From an uncultured Clostridia bacterium (GTDB taxonomy: Bacteria; Bacillota; Clostridia; TANB77; CAG-508): 64,000 nt of DNA. A program made the position numbers and the translations under genes. Each line of letters begins with the position of its first letter. Position 1 is the first letter of the stretch. The stretch covers positions 1 to 64,000 of the forward strand of contig CAKPHD010000002.1 in the NCBI GenBank assembly GCA_934155625.1. Direction: 5' to 3'. This document shows, in pieces, positions 1-7,098 of this stretch. The notes under the pieces were generated by a model. It saw only the letters and a program-made list of their open reading frames with translations. It ran no database searches and was not told the DNA's origin.

Positions 1-1
1 T

Positions 2-226
2 ATAACAGCTGATGGAAAAACTGCATTTTTTGAAGGTGTAGAAAAATTATATGGTTCACCTGTATATTCATCTGATTTACGTGCAGGCGCTGCTTTAATA
101 GTTGCAGGAGTTATTGCTGAAGGAAAAACAGAAATATACAATTTAGAGCACATAGATAGAGGTTACGAAAACATAGAAGAAAAATTCAGAAACCTAGGTG
201 CTAAAATAGATAGAATTAGAGAATAA
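2..226 (+). CDS. murA: UDP-N-acetylglucosamine 1-carboxyvinyltransferase, C-terminal end (partial)
   Basis: The window opens inside this gene and only the last 74 residues are present. They carry the MurA C-terminal signature [10 protein letters not shown] followed by [19 protein letters not shown], including the conserved arginine of the DLRAGA motif that contacts substrate. MurA transfers enolpyruvate from PEP to UDP-GlcNAc in the cytoplasm, the first committed step of peptidoglycan synthesis. It ends at TAA and walJ starts 21 bp later, so the two are probably co-transcribed. The catalytic Cys/Asp lies upstream of the window and cannot be checked, so MurA and its MurAB/MurZ paralogue cannot be separated. 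Confidence 0.9.
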   Translation: MTADGKTAFFEGVEKLYGSPVYSSDLRAGAALIVAGVIAEGKTEIYNLEHIDRGYENIEEKFRNLGAKIDRIRE

Positions 227-247
227 CATTAGAAAGAAGAAATACAT

Positions 248-1033
248 ATGCTAAATTTTTGTAGTTTATATAGTGGTAGTAGTGGTAACAGTTTATTTGT
301 AGAAACTGAAAATACTAAAATTTTAATTGATGCAGGTATGAGTTGTAAAAAAATAGAAGAGGGATTGCAATCTATAGAAGTAGAGCCCTCTTCTATTAAT
401 GCAATTTTAGTAACACATGAACATTCTGACCATGTAAAAGGAATTGGAACGCTTTCAAAAAAATTTAATATTCCTGTTTTTTCTACTAAAGAAACATTTG
501 ATGCAATGCCTACTCAAACAGAAAAATTGTCAGAAAAAAATATTAATTTTTTTAATCCTAATGAAAGATTTAATATTAATGATTTAGAAATTCTTCCTTT
601 TAGTATACCTCATGATGCAGCAAACCCATGCGGATTTAATATCTCTAAAGATAACAATAATCAAATTAGTATTGCCACAGATATTGGTCATATGACAAAA
701 TCCATAGTTGATACTATTGAAGGAAGTAAATTTATATTATTAGAATCAAATTATGATACTGAAGTTTTAAGATGTTGTGCTTATCCATACAAATTAAAAA
801 CTCGTATTGCCAGTGATACAGGACATCTATCTAATACCATGGCAGGAAAAACTATTTCTTATTTATTGAAAAATGGGAATCTTGCAACTGCAATGTTAGG
901 TCACTTAAGTAAAGAAAGCAATTTTCCTGAATTAGCCTATCAAACAGTTATAGATGAAATAATTTCGAATAATAGTAATATAAACTTATCTGTTGCTAGT
1001 AGAGATTGTCCTAGCAAATTAATTACTTTATAA
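248..1033 (+). CDS. walJ: MBL-fold metallo-hydrolase, WalJ/YycJ family
   Basis: This 261-residue protein has the metallo-beta-lactamase metal-binding motif THEHSDHVKG near residue 58 and the N-terminal LYSGSSGNS motif typical of YycJ/WalJ. Later conserved positions include the aspartate in ATDIGH and the histidine in GHLS. The family is a cytoplasmic phosphodiesterase/exonuclease-like enzyme linked to DNA repair and to coordination of division with replication in Firmicutes. In Bacillus it lies with walRK near the origin; here it directly follows murA and no walRK is visible. The start is ATG after a weak purine-rich ribosome site. The substrate is inferred from the family only. Confidence 0.9.
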   Translation: MLNFCSLYSGSSGNSLFVETENTKILIDAGMSCKKIEEGLQSIEVEPSSINAILVTHEHSDHVKGIGTLSKKFNIPVFSTKETFDAMPTQTEKLSEKNINFFNPNERFNINDLEILPFSIPHDAANPCGFNISKDNNNQISIATDIGHMTKSIVDTIEGSKFILLESNYDTEVLRCCAYPYKLKTRIASDTGHLSNTMAGKTISYLLKNGNLATAMLGHLSKESNFPELAYQTVIDEIISNNSNINLSVASRDCPSKLITL

Positions 1034-1034
1034 T
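1006..1034 (+). promoter_or_regulatory. Candidate promoter for the structured-RNA locus (plus strand)
   Basis: TTGTCC (1006-1011), a 17-bp spacer and a perfect TATAAT (1029-1034) overlap the end of walJ. The predicted start at about 1041 falls inside the left arm of the 16-bp inverted repeat. AT-rich DNA yields TATAAT by chance, so this needs transcript data. Confidence 0.4.
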
Positions 1035-1036
1035 AT

Positions 1037-1195
1037 TTGTAAAGGGAATAATAAATATTTTGACACAAAAATAATATTAGGTTTAGGGGGCCTATCTATT
1101 GTTTAGTTTTTTAAATTTTTTATTATATGATATTTGTCAAATAGATTAAATTATTATATTTCGGGGGAAATCATAATTGATTATTCCCTTTACAA
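1037..1195. ncRNA. Candidate structured non-coding RNA closed by a 16-bp terminal stem
   Basis: A perfect 16-bp inverted repeat (TTGTAAAGGGAATAAT at 1037-1052, its complement at 1180-1195) closes a ~160-nt unit with no ORF. Inside are two small hairpins with G-rich loops on the plus strand: TAGG/CCTA around TTTAGGGGG (about 1079-1094) and ATTT/AAAT around CGGGGG (about 1158-1171). TTTGACA/TGTCAAA segments can also pair. Size and closing stem recall 6S RNA, but no 6S consensus was recognised. A promoter candidate exists on each strand, so the strand is undecided. Confidence 0.4.
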
Positions 1196-1255
1196 GATTA
1201 AAAACTTATTAATAAAAATTTGAATTAATTTCTTGACTAAATTTTCATTGACATT

Positions 1256-1284
1256 ATGTTACATCATTTTATTTATATTGTCAA
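1256..1284 (-). promoter_or_regulatory. Candidate minus-strand promoter reading into the structured-RNA locus
   Basis: On the minus strand TTGACA (1279-1284) and TAACAT (1256-1261) are separated by 17 bp. Transcription would start near 1249 and run through the inverted-repeat unit at 1037-1195, antisense to the end of walJ. Tandem TGTCGAA boxes lie about 30 bp upstream of the -35. Confidence 0.35.
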
Positions 1285-1305
1285 CATTATTTCTAAAAAA
1301 TTTAC

Positions 1306-1330
1306 AAAAATCGTTCGACAACTTTCGACA
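1306..1330 (-). promoter_or_regulatory. Tandem TGTCGAA sites (Spo0A-box-like)
   Basis: On the minus strand two TGTCGAA heptamers (1324-1330 and 1314-1320) are spaced exactly 10 bp, one helical turn, and followed by CGATTTTT. TGTCGAA is the known Spo0A box in Bacillus and Clostridium. The 25-bp site matches one at 36445-36469 at 21 positions, which argues against chance. Spo0A binding is inferred. Confidence 0.5.
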
Positions 1331-1338
1331 TTTAATTA

Positions 1339-1866
1339 TTAAAATATCAATTTACAAATAAAAAAAGAAACAATAATTCCAGTCAAATCAGCCGCTAAAG
1401 CTGCAATCAAAATTCCTCTTGTGTTTTTTATCTTTACTGAACTTGTATATACAGCAATAGTATATAATGTTGTTTCTGTTGACCCCATTATAATAGAAGC
1501 TAAAATTCCAATAAAAGAATCTACTCCGCTATTTTTTATAATATCTGTAGCAATAGCCATAGAAGCACTACCAGAAATTGGTCTTAATAAAGCAAGAGAT
1601 ACAACTTCGCTTGGAAACTTTACTAAACTTAAAATAGGCGTAATTATATTAGTTATAGCATTTAATATTCCAGAACTTCTAAGCATACCAATAGCAACAA
1701 ATAATCCTATTAACGTTGGAAATATTTTCAAACTTATTTCTATTCCATCAAAAGCCCCTTTTAAGAAAATATCAAAAACTGATTTTTTTTCTTTTAATGA
1801 TTCACAAATAATTATTAAAATAACCATAGGCATTGCAATTATTGAAATATAATTAATAATCTTCAT
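1339..1866 (-). CDS. spmB: Spore maturation protein B
   Basis: This 175-residue polytopic membrane protein carries the nucleoside-recognition (Gate) domain of the SpmB family, with segments such as GIEISLKIFPTLIGLFVAIG and PISGSASMAI. In Bacillus SpmA and SpmB together are needed for full dehydration of the forespore core and heat resistance; the transported species is not known. It follows spmA with a 12-bp gap in the same orientation, the usual spmAB pair. A strong TTGTAAATTG-type AT-rich tail and no clear terminator follow it. The length is normal and the reading frame is intact. Confidence 0.88.
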   Translation of the reverse strand: MKIINYISIIAMPMVILIIICESLKEKKSVFDIFLKGAFDGIEISLKIFPTLIGLFVAIGMLRSSGILNAITNIITPILSLVKFPSEVVSLALLRPISGSASMAIATDIIKNSGVDSFIGILASIIMGSTETTLYTIAVYTSSVKIKNTRGILIAALAADLTGIIVSFFICKLIF

Positions 1867-1878
1867 ATACTACCTTTC

Positions 1879-2463
1879 TTACTTATTTGAAGTGATTTTT
1901 ATAATAATTTTACAACATACAACTGCTACAATAGCAGCACATACTGTAGATATCCAAACAGGAAAAATTATTTTTGAAGGATTTTCTGACCCAAGAGAGC
2001 TCCTTATTGCAATTACTGTTGTCGGAATAATTTGTAATGAAGCAGTATTTAACACAATTAACATCATCATATTATCACTTAATTTTTCTTTATCATCATT
2101 TTCTTTTTGTAATTCTTCCATCGCTTTTAAACCTAGTGGTGTAGCAGCATTTCCTAATCCTAAAATATTAGCAATAATATTCATAACAATATTATTATAA
2201 GATTTTTTTTCCATTTTACAGTCACCAAAAAAGACTTTTATAATTGGTGCTAATAGTTTTTTTAAATATTCAATTATATTACTTCTAGAAGCTACTTCCA
2301 TAATTCCACTCCACAAACATGTTGTTCCAACTAATGTTAAAGTTAAATTTACAGCATTATTAGTCGATTCAAAAATAGAATTATTTAAATTTTGTAAATT
2401 TCCAGAAAATATAGCATAAATTATAGATATAATAATGAAAATTGGCCATAATATATTTAACAT
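1879..2463 (-). CDS. spmA: Spore maturation protein A
   Basis: This 194-residue membrane protein has the SpmA arrangement of a short N-terminal transmembrane segment, the TCLWSGIMEVASRS region and the Gate domain motif ANILGLGNAATPLGLKAMEE. It acts with SpmB in spore core dehydration in the sporulating cell. It is the first gene of the spmAB pair and is divergent from the abrB-like gene, sharing a ~150-bp intergenic region. Its presence supports a sporulating or recently sporulating ancestor. No frame breaks are seen. Confidence 0.88.
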   Translation of the reverse strand: MLNILWPIFIIISIIYAIFSGNLQNLNNSIFESTNNAVNLTLTLVGTTCLWSGIMEVASRSNIIEYLKKLLAPIIKVFFGDCKMEKKSYNNIVMNIIANILGLGNAATPLGLKAMEELQKENDDKEKLSDNMMMLIVLNTASLQIIPTTVIAIRSSLGSENPSKIIFPVWISTVCAAIVAVVCCKIIIKITSNK

Positions 2464-2543
2464 TTCAATCCCCTTTTATACATTTATATTTTTCAAATTA
2501 CTAAAATATAACAAATTAATTTACAATAATTTGAAATTTATGA

Positions 2544-2572
2544 TTGACCAAATCCAATATCTATGTTATCAT
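2544..2572 (+). promoter_or_regulatory. Promoter of the abrB-like gene
   Basis: TTGACC (2544-2549), a 17-bp spacer and TATCAT (2567-2572) lie 40 bp before the start codon, which is preceded by the strong ribosome site AAGGAGGA. Confidence 0.6.
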
Positions 2573-2611
2573 ATACTTGAATTGATTTAAATTGTTTAAG
2601 GAGGACAAGAT

Positions 2612-2869
2612 ATGAAATCTACAGGAATAGTAAGAAAGGTAGACGAATTAGGTAGAGTTGTTATACCTATTGAAATTAGAAATAAATTTGATATAGCTGA
2701 AAAAGATCCTATCGAAATTTATGTTGATGGATCTTCAATTATACTAAAAAAATATGAGCCAAACTGTATCTTTTGTGGAAACTCAAAAAATCTAATTTCT
2801 TATAAAGATAAATTAGTTTGTTCAAAATGTGCTCAAAAATTATCTAATCTTGATAATATAGAAGAATAA
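2612..2869 (+). CDS. abrB: AbrB/SpoVT-type transition-state regulator with zinc ribbon
   Basis: The first ~50 of 85 residues form the SpoVT-AbrB swapped-hairpin DNA-binding domain (GIVRKVDELGRVVIPIEIR). The C-terminus holds two CxxC pairs (CIFC and CSKC), a zinc-ribbon-like tail common in clostridial AbrB proteins. The family dimerises or tetramerises on AT-rich promoter DNA and represses post-exponential and sporulation genes. It is monocistronic with its own promoter and terminator, divergent from spmAB. Whether it is functionally AbrB, Abh or SpoVT-like cannot be told from sequence, hence moderate certainty on the symbol. Confidence 0.8.
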   Translation: MKSTGIVRKVDELGRVVIPIEIRNKFDIAEKDPIEIYVDGSSIILKKYEPNCIFCGNSKNLISYKDKLVCSKCAQKLSNLDNIEE

Positions 2870-2870
2870 T

Positions 2871-2922
2871 AAAAAGAGAAAAATGGAAAAGTTGCAATTT
2901 AATTCATTTTTCTCTTTTTTTA
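2871..2922. terminator. Bidirectional intrinsic terminator between abrB-like gene and rsmI
   Basis: AAAAAGAGAAAAATG (2871-2885) pairs with CATTTTTCTCTTTTT (2905-2919). The A/T runs on both sides allow termination for the converging genes. Confidence 0.75.
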
Positions 2923-2923
2923 T

Positions 2924-3745
2924 TTATATAAATTTCATATATATTTCATTTTTATTAACATTTCTATCTTTAGCAATTTTTTTTATTATTTCTTTTTTAT
3001 TAAGACCTTGATTTTCGTAATATTTATAGTGTTCTTCTAAAGTTAATAAATTTAATTCATTTTCCTTATTATCACTTTTTTCTTTTCCTTCTATTATTAG
3101 TATCATTTCACCTTTTAAATTATCTATATTTTCTAATAATTCATTTATATTTTTTCTAATAAATTCTTCATGAATTTTAGTTAATTCTCTCGCTAACACT
3201 ATTTTTCTATTATCTAATATATCTTTTAAATCTATTAAAGTATTTTTCATTTTATGTGGAGCTTCATATATTATAATTGTTTTTTCTGATTTACTAATTT
3301 CATCTAATTTTTCTTTTCTTAATTTTTTATTTAATGGTAAAAAACCTAAAAAAATGAATTCTTTAGTATTTAATCCTGATGCTATTAATGCATTTACAAA
3401 AGCACAAGCCCCTGGTATTGGAATTACTTCTATATTCTCTTCTATAGCTTTTTTTATAACTTCTTCTCCTGGATCACAAATCCCTGGTGTTCCAGCATCT
3501 GAAACTAATGCAATATTTTTTTCATTTTTTAATTTTTCTATTAATATATTACTTTTTACTTCTTCATTATGTCTATGATAACTTATTAATGGTTTTGATA
3601 TTTCAAAATGATTTAATAGTTTTAATGTTTGTCTTGTATCTTCTGCTGCAATTAAATCTACCTCTTTTAATATTTTTAATGCTCTTAAAGTTATATCTTC
3701 TAAATTTCCTATTGGTGTTGCTATTATATATAATTTTCCTGCCAT
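2924..3745 (-). CDS. rsmI: 16S rRNA (cytidine(1402)-2'-O)-methyltransferase
   Basis: This 273-residue protein starts MAGKLYIIATPIGNLEDIT, the hallmark of RsmI, and has the SAM-binding tetrapyrrole-methylase-like motifs AAEDTRQTLKLL, LVSDAGTPGICDPG and IPGACAFVNALIASG. It 2'-O-methylates C1402 in the decoding centre of 16S rRNA, which tunes initiation-codon choice and fidelity. That is worth noting in a genome with apparent ATA starts. The last ~50 residues are Lys/Asn-rich as in other clostridial members. It is probably monocistronic. Confidence 0.93.
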   Translation of the reverse strand: MAGKLYIIATPIGNLEDITLRALKILKEVDLIAAEDTRQTLKLLNHFEISKPLISYHRHNEEVKSNILIEKLKNEKNIALVSDAGTPGICDPGEEVIKKAIEENIEVIPIPGACAFVNALIASGLNTKEFIFLGFLPLNKKLRKEKLDEISKSEKTIIIYEAPHKMKNTLIDLKDILDNRKIVLARELTKIHEEFIRKNINELLENIDNLKGEMILIIEGKEKSDNKENELNLLTLEEHYKYYENQGLNKKEIIKKIAKDRNVNKNEIYMKFI

Positions 3746-3861
3746 TTATTATTCCTCTCATTTCTTTTTTATTTATTTTATCATATTTTTTTATTTTTTT
3801 AAATACAAATTTTATTAATTATTCATATAATATAAAAAAGAAATAAAAGAAGGTGATTATT

Positions 3862-4095
3862 ATAAATAATTATCATAAAGATTATCTTTCTCCATCATAT
3901 TATAATAATTATAGGAATATTTCACCTCCACCATGTCCACCACCAAAACCTCATAATAAAAAACCACAAAAAAAGAAATTAAATTTTAAAACATTAAAAA
4001 AAGATACTTGTCAATCATTAAATGATGTTGAATATTTTTTAAATAATTTTACCAATAATTTAAAATATTATAGATTAATAAAATTATTAAAATAA
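3862..4095 (+). CDS. Small hypothetical protein with PPPCPPPKP segment; possible ATA start
   Basis: No family is recognised. The product (about 77 residues) is Tyr/Asn-rich at the N-terminus, has a proline stretch SPPPCPPPKP and a basic middle KKPQKKK, then a short helix-like C-terminus. The open frame could start at GTG 3853, but that codon lies inside the ribosome site AGAAGGTG. The ATA at 3862 sits 8 nt after it, and an in-frame ATT at 3859 is also possible. There is no in-frame ATG. It ends in a hairpin that may act as terminator. Expression is plausible but unproven. Confidence 0.45.
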   Translation: MNNYHKDYLSPSYYNNYRNISPPPCPPPKPHNKKPQKKKLNFKTLKKDTCQSLNDVEYFLNNFTNNLKYYRLIKLLK

Positions 4096-4262
4096 TTATT
4101 TTAATAATTTTATTTATTATTTATTTTATTATTTTATTTATTTTTTATTTATTATTTTTTATTTATTATTTTTTATTTATTTTTTATTTATTATTTTTTA
4201 TTTATTATTTTTTATTTATTATTTTTTATTTATTTTTTATTTATTTTTTATTTATTTTATTT
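4078..4262. repeat. AT-only simple repeat and terminator between converging genes
   Basis: A hairpin (AAAATTATT with AATAATTTT, about 4081-4112) ends the small ORF. It is followed by ~150 bp of only A and T made of irregular repeats of TTATTTATT and TTTTTTATTTA units. No gene fits here. It may terminate transcription from both sides. Confidence 0.7.
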
Positions 4263-4799
4263 TTAATTATTTATTTTTATATATGTATCCTGAAAATTAT
4301 TATTTATTTGACCATTAATTAAAAATTTTACTGATTTTATTTCTTTTAAATTAGTTAGCGTATTTACTATACTATTAATAATTTTTAATTTATTCTTTTC
4401 ATCACCAAATTCTAAGAATTGATCAGATAAATTAATTTCTGCACAATTATCTTTTACATTTATATCATATACTACGGTTCCTTCAGGAATTACTCTTTTT
4501 AAGTTACTACTCTGAGGTCCTGCTATTAATAAATTCATTATTTCTTTTTCTGGATTATTAATAAGTTTATTTGCATCTATTAATCTAATTTCTGTTTCTA
4601 ATTCTCCTGTCTCTATATTTTCAAAAAATAATATTATTTTAGTTTGCCTACTCTGTTCATCTGAAATTTCTTCTTGTGGTGTGTAATCTTTATATTCATT
4701 TTCCTTATTTTTTTCTATAGTTATATTTTTATATATAAAAAATGTAATTATTATTATTAGAAATAATGTTATAATTGCTATTAATTTTTTTCTTTTCAT
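4263..4799 (-). CDS. Membrane-anchored GerMN-domain protein
   Basis: Of 178 residues, the first ~28 form an N-terminal transmembrane anchor (LIAIITLFLIIIITFFIY). From about residue 50 on there is a GerMN domain: NPEKEIMNLLIAGP, the VIPEGTVVYDINVKDNCAEI strand pair and VNTLTNLKEIKSVKFLING. In Bacillus GerM has two such domains and is needed for engulfment and spore cortex formation; single-domain forms are common in Clostridia. It probably faces the extracellular or intermembrane space. The ribosome site AAGGAGG precedes ATG. Its exact role here is inferred. Confidence 0.8.
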   Translation of the reverse strand: MKRKKLIAIITLFLIIIITFFIYKNITIEKNKENEYKDYTPQEEISDEQSRQTKIILFFENIETGELETEIRLIDANKLINNPEKEIMNLLIAGPQSSNLKRVIPEGTVVYDINVKDNCAEINLSDQFLEFGDEKNKLKIINSIVNTLTNLKEIKSVKFLINGQINNNFQDTYIKINN

Positions 4800-4888
4800 T
4801 TTTTTACCTCCTTGTCTAATTTAATAATATTATCAATTTATACTTTTTAGAACTAATATATATTTCTATTATTTTTTTATATTATATA

Positions 4889-4926
4889 AAAAAAAATACA
4901 GATATAAATTTATATCTGTATTTTTT
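4889..4926 (-). terminator. Intrinsic terminator after the 73-aa membrane protein gene
   Basis: AATACAGATATAAA pairs with TTTATATCTGTATT and is followed on the minus strand by a run of T. Confidence 0.8.
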
Positions 4927-4931
4927 CTTAA

Positions 4932-5153
4932 TTAAAGGTTAAAGAACATCATTATTGCCAACAGAATAGCAATACCTAAAACTATGTAGCCTATTCCTTT
5001 AAGCAATTTTAAAATTTTTCCTTCTTGTTTTTGTACTCCACATTTTATAGTTACTGCTCCTACTCCTAAGAAGATTAAAGCTTTCACCATCAACATTGAA
5101 GCACCTAAAACTAGTATTACTACTATTGCTGCATTAAAAATTATGCCTAACAT
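4932..5153 (-). CDS. Small two-helix membrane protein of the T4SS-1 region
   Basis: This 73-residue protein has two hydrophobic helices (about residues 3-32 and 50-72) separated by a basic loop KCGVQKQEGKILKLLKG. No named family is recognised. It begins MLGIIFN, as does the 60-aa protein at 6759-6941, and both sit behind near-identical promoter/leader DNA, so they are paralogues at least at the 5' end. Topology resembles small VirB2-like pilins but there is no signal peptide. It has its own promoter and terminator and lies beside three VirB2-like pilin genes, which suggests a T4SS role (inference). Confidence 0.7.
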   Translation of the reverse strand: MLGIIFNAAIVVILVLGASMLMVKALIFLGVGAVTIKCGVQKQEGKILKLLKGIGYIVLGIAILLAIMMFFNL

Positions 5154-5212
5154 TTCTTTTTACCTTCTCTTCTATACTATACTAGAAGATCCTTTCTATT
5201 TTTTATACTTAT

Positions 5213-5241
5213 ATTATAACACATATTAATATATTTTACAA
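5213..5241 (-). promoter_or_regulatory. Promoter, duplicated copy A
   Basis: On the minus strand TTGTAA (5236-5241), 17 bp, TATAAT (5213-5218). The transcript has a leader of ~50 nt with the hairpin described for the duplicated module. Confidence 0.65.
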
Positions 5242-5261
5242 ATTTTATGAAAACCAAAAAT

Positions 5262-5308
5262 TTTTTTAAAAAAATAAAGATTAAAATTATAATAATTTTA
5301 ATCTCTAT
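5262..5308 (-). terminator. Intrinsic terminator of the frameshifted pilin gene
   Basis: AGATTAAAATT pairs with AATTTTAATCT (5278-5304) and a T-rich run follows on the minus strand. The same hairpin recurs at 7056-7098. Confidence 0.7.
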
Positions 5309-5344
5309 AAAATATTAATATTTATATATTCAATATTTCAATTT

Positions 5345-5735
5345 TTAAATATTCTTAGATATTTGGTATATAATCTGAGGAATTGTACTTCCTGAAAATA
5401 TTAATGCTGCCCCAATTAAATATGGAAATAAAGTTTGCTTATATTCTGATTTTTCTTCAACACTTCCAAGCATATATTTTATACCTATGACCATTAATAT
5501 TATAACAGAAAGAACTGTTCCTACAGTTTGAATTACCCCTAAAATTATTTCAGCTTTAGATTTTAATTTTTCAGAACCTATATTATTTCCGTCCATTATA
5601 TTTATCAAGATTTCCAAGTGAAGATACCCCATTTACTGCGTAAGCTTTATTACTATATAATAAATTAATGCTAAAAATTATTTGAAAAATCATCATTATT
5701 CCAATTATAAATTTAAATATTTTTATATATTTCAT
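5345..5735 (-). CDS. VirB2-like pilin subunit interrupted by a +1 frame change at a CGG codon
   Basis: The gene starts at ATG 5735 after AAGGAG and encodes a signal peptide (cleavage near NKAYA|VNG) and 48 residues ending SLGNLDKYNG. The next codon is CGG and that frame stops two codons later. Skipping the C at 5591 and reading GGA continues into 81 residues that are a typical Gram-positive VirB2-like pilin (VIGIKYMLGSVEEKSEYK, then a second helix), for a total of 129 residues. The resident paralogue at 19073-19435 has the same architecture in one frame. The C-terminal frame alone (5345-5632) lacks both signal peptide and ribosome site. It could be a programmed +1 frameshift, a mutation or a sequence error; the parallel case at 11505-11508 favours the first. 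Confidence 0.8.
5588..5594 (-). other. +1 frame-change site GGA-CGG-A in the pilin gene
   Basis: The zero-frame reads AAT GGA CGG AAA TAA. The continuing frame reads GGA (C) GGA AAT AAT. The CGG is complement(5589..5591), codon 49. It is one of only two in-frame CGG codons found by eye in the window. Confidence 0.75.
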
Positions 5736-5750
5736 AATTTTCTCCTTTTC

Positions 5751-6626
5751 CTAAACTCCTTGTAATATCGTTACAACTAATTTCCATATTCCAAATCCGC
5801 CAAATATTATTATACATCCTACTACATATGGCATTAAAAGTTTCTTTACTTGTGCTTTTTCTTCAACTCCTGAAATCATTAATTTTATTCCTAATATTGC
5901 TCCCATTAGTACTGCTATAATAATTCCTACGGTTACTAAAATATTAAATATTGTATTCGAAACATTACTTAAATCATCTGCATTATATGTCAAATTACCA
6001 TTTCCTATAAACTTATCTGCATCACTTATCATATCATCTAAATTAGAGCTTGCATCTTTTTGATCTTTCTTTTCTGGTCTAGAGTAAATTGTATCATCGG
6101 TTTGTCCCGTTAATTTATCATTATTTTCTTTTTCTTGTTTATCTCTTTCTTCAGAATCTTTTTTAGTTTGTTCTCCTGTTGTTTCCTGAACTACTTTAAA
6201 TTTATTTGCAATATTATTCTTGCCGGCTTTTTCTGCTGCATTTTTAAACTCTAGCACCTTATTATTTATTTCATCTATTAAAGTTGATGTATCTGTCTTA
6301 GATTTTTGAGAATATAATGCGCTATATATATCAGCATCATATTTTTTATTTTTAGGATTAATTCTATTTAATAAATTATTACAAACTGTTGCCAAATCCT
6401 TTCCGACATCATCTGATTCATTCTTTGCATCATATTTTATTCTTAAAAATTCGTTTACCCAACCTACAGCATTTTCTGAATTTATATTTAAAGACATATC
6501 ATCAAAAACATATTCTCCACCATCAATAAAATCTTCAGCCGATAATGCTTTTGCATAAACTTTATTGCCTATACAGCATATACATATTATGAATAATAAT
6601 ATTATTATACAACATTTCTTTTTCAT
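5751..6626 (-). CDS. Secreted VirB2-like protein with long N-terminal extension
   Basis: This 291-residue protein has a signal peptide (about 1-26, ending KVYA|KA) and a ~190-residue hydrophilic region rich in Lys/Asp/Glu. Its C-terminal ~75 residues hold two transmembrane helices and the VirB2-like motif GIKLMISGVEEKAQVKKLLMPYVVG. VirB2 family members form the pilus or channel fibre of T4SS in the membrane and cell wall. The long charged extension with DKQEKENND is unusual for a pilin and could be an exposed or adaptor domain (inference). It lies directly upstream of the 129-residue pilin with a 15-bp gap, so the two are co-transcribed. Confidence 0.75.
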   Translation of the reverse strand: MKKKCCIIILLFIICICCIGNKVYAKALSAEDFIDGGEYVFDDMSLNINSENAVGWVNEFLRIKYDAKNESDDVGKDLATVCNNLLNRINPKNKKYDADIYSALYSQKSKTDTSTLIDEINNKVLEFKNAAEKAGKNNIANKFKVVQETTGEQTKKDSEERDKQEKENNDKLTGQTDDTIYSRPEKKDQKDASSNLDDMISDADKFIGNGNLTYNADDLSNVSNTIFNILVTVGIIIAVLMGAILGIKLMISGVEEKAQVKKLLMPYVVGCIIIFGGFGIWKLVVTILQGV

Positions 6627-6710
6627 AATATTTTTCTCCTTCCTTAAATACCTATTATAATTAATTATATACTAAATTATTATTTTTTTCAACTACAATT
6701 GCTTTTTATT

Positions 6711-6750
6711 TTAAAAAACCAATAAAGATATAAATCTATATCTTTATTGG
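6711..6750 (-). terminator. Intrinsic terminator after the 60-aa membrane protein gene
   Basis: CCAATAAAGATATA pairs with TATATCTTTATTGG (6719-6750), followed by a T-rich run on the minus strand. Confidence 0.8.
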
Positions 6751-6758
6751 TCTTAGGT

Positions 6759-6941
6759 TTAAAAAAATGTATTAATCCATGCTAATGTAATAATAATGCC
6801 AAAAAATAACATTCCTCCTCCTTCGCAAAAAGACTTACCAAAATTTCTTTTTTTGATACCTTCTTTAATGTTTAATACTCCTGCGGCAAATAATATAAGT
6901 CCCATTACTGCAAGAAAAAAATTAAAAATTATGCCTAACAT
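6759..6941 (-). CDS. Small two-helix membrane protein, paralogous leader to the 73-aa protein
   Basis: This 60-residue protein has two hydrophobic helices (about 3-24 and 40-58) joined by a basic loop EGIKKRNFGKSF. It starts MLGIIFN like the protein at 4932-5153, and its promoter and leader are a near-identical duplicate. The remaining residues have diverged strongly, so after duplication only the regulatory part was kept similar. It has its own promoter and terminator within T4SS-1. Function is unknown; a pilin-like or holin-like membrane role is possible but not shown. Confidence 0.65.
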   Translation of the reverse strand: MLGIIFNFFLAVMGLILFAAGVLNIKEGIKKRNFGKSFCEGGGMLFFGIIITLAWINTFF

Positions 6942-7000
6942 TTCTTTTTCCCTTCTCTTCTATACTATACTAGAAGATCCTTTCTATTTTTTATACTTAT

Positions 7001-7029
7001 ATTATAACATACATCCTTATATTTAGCAA
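7001..7029 (-). promoter_or_regulatory. Promoter, duplicated copy B
   Basis: On the minus strand TTGCTA (7024-7029), 17 bp, TATAAT (7001-7006), with the same hairpin leader as copy A. Confidence 0.65.
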
Positions 7030-7055
7030 ACTTTATGGAAACTCAAAACACATTC

Positions 7056-7098
7056 TAAAAAATAGAGACTAAAATTATAATAATTTTAATCTCTATAA
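7056..7098 (-). terminator. Intrinsic terminator at the end of the T4SS-1 operon
   Basis: AGAGATTAAAATTA pairs with TAATTTTAGTCTCT on the minus strand and is followed by ATTTTTTAG, just after the stop of the 436-aa gene. Confidence 0.75.

Larger units (their letters stand above)
5133..5318 (-). repeat. Duplicated intergenic regulatory module, copy A
   Basis: About 185 bp are shared with 6921-7105: upstream-gene terminator, promoter, leader hairpin, ribosome site and first codons of the small membrane gene. About 90 bp (5133-5222 versus 6921-7009) are almost identical, with one indel. The leader holds CTTCTAGTATAGTATAGAAG, a 6-bp stem just before the ribosome site. Confidence 0.85.

Noticed and set aside
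1037..1195. Firm call as 6S RNA
   Set aside because: Size and closing stem fit, but the central bubble and conserved flanking pairs could not be recognised, and the strand is undecided.
5345..5632. Pilin starting at ATG 5632
   Set aside because: No ribosome site, no signal peptide, and the first 14 residues do not resemble any pilin; the overlapping frame from 5735 has all of these.
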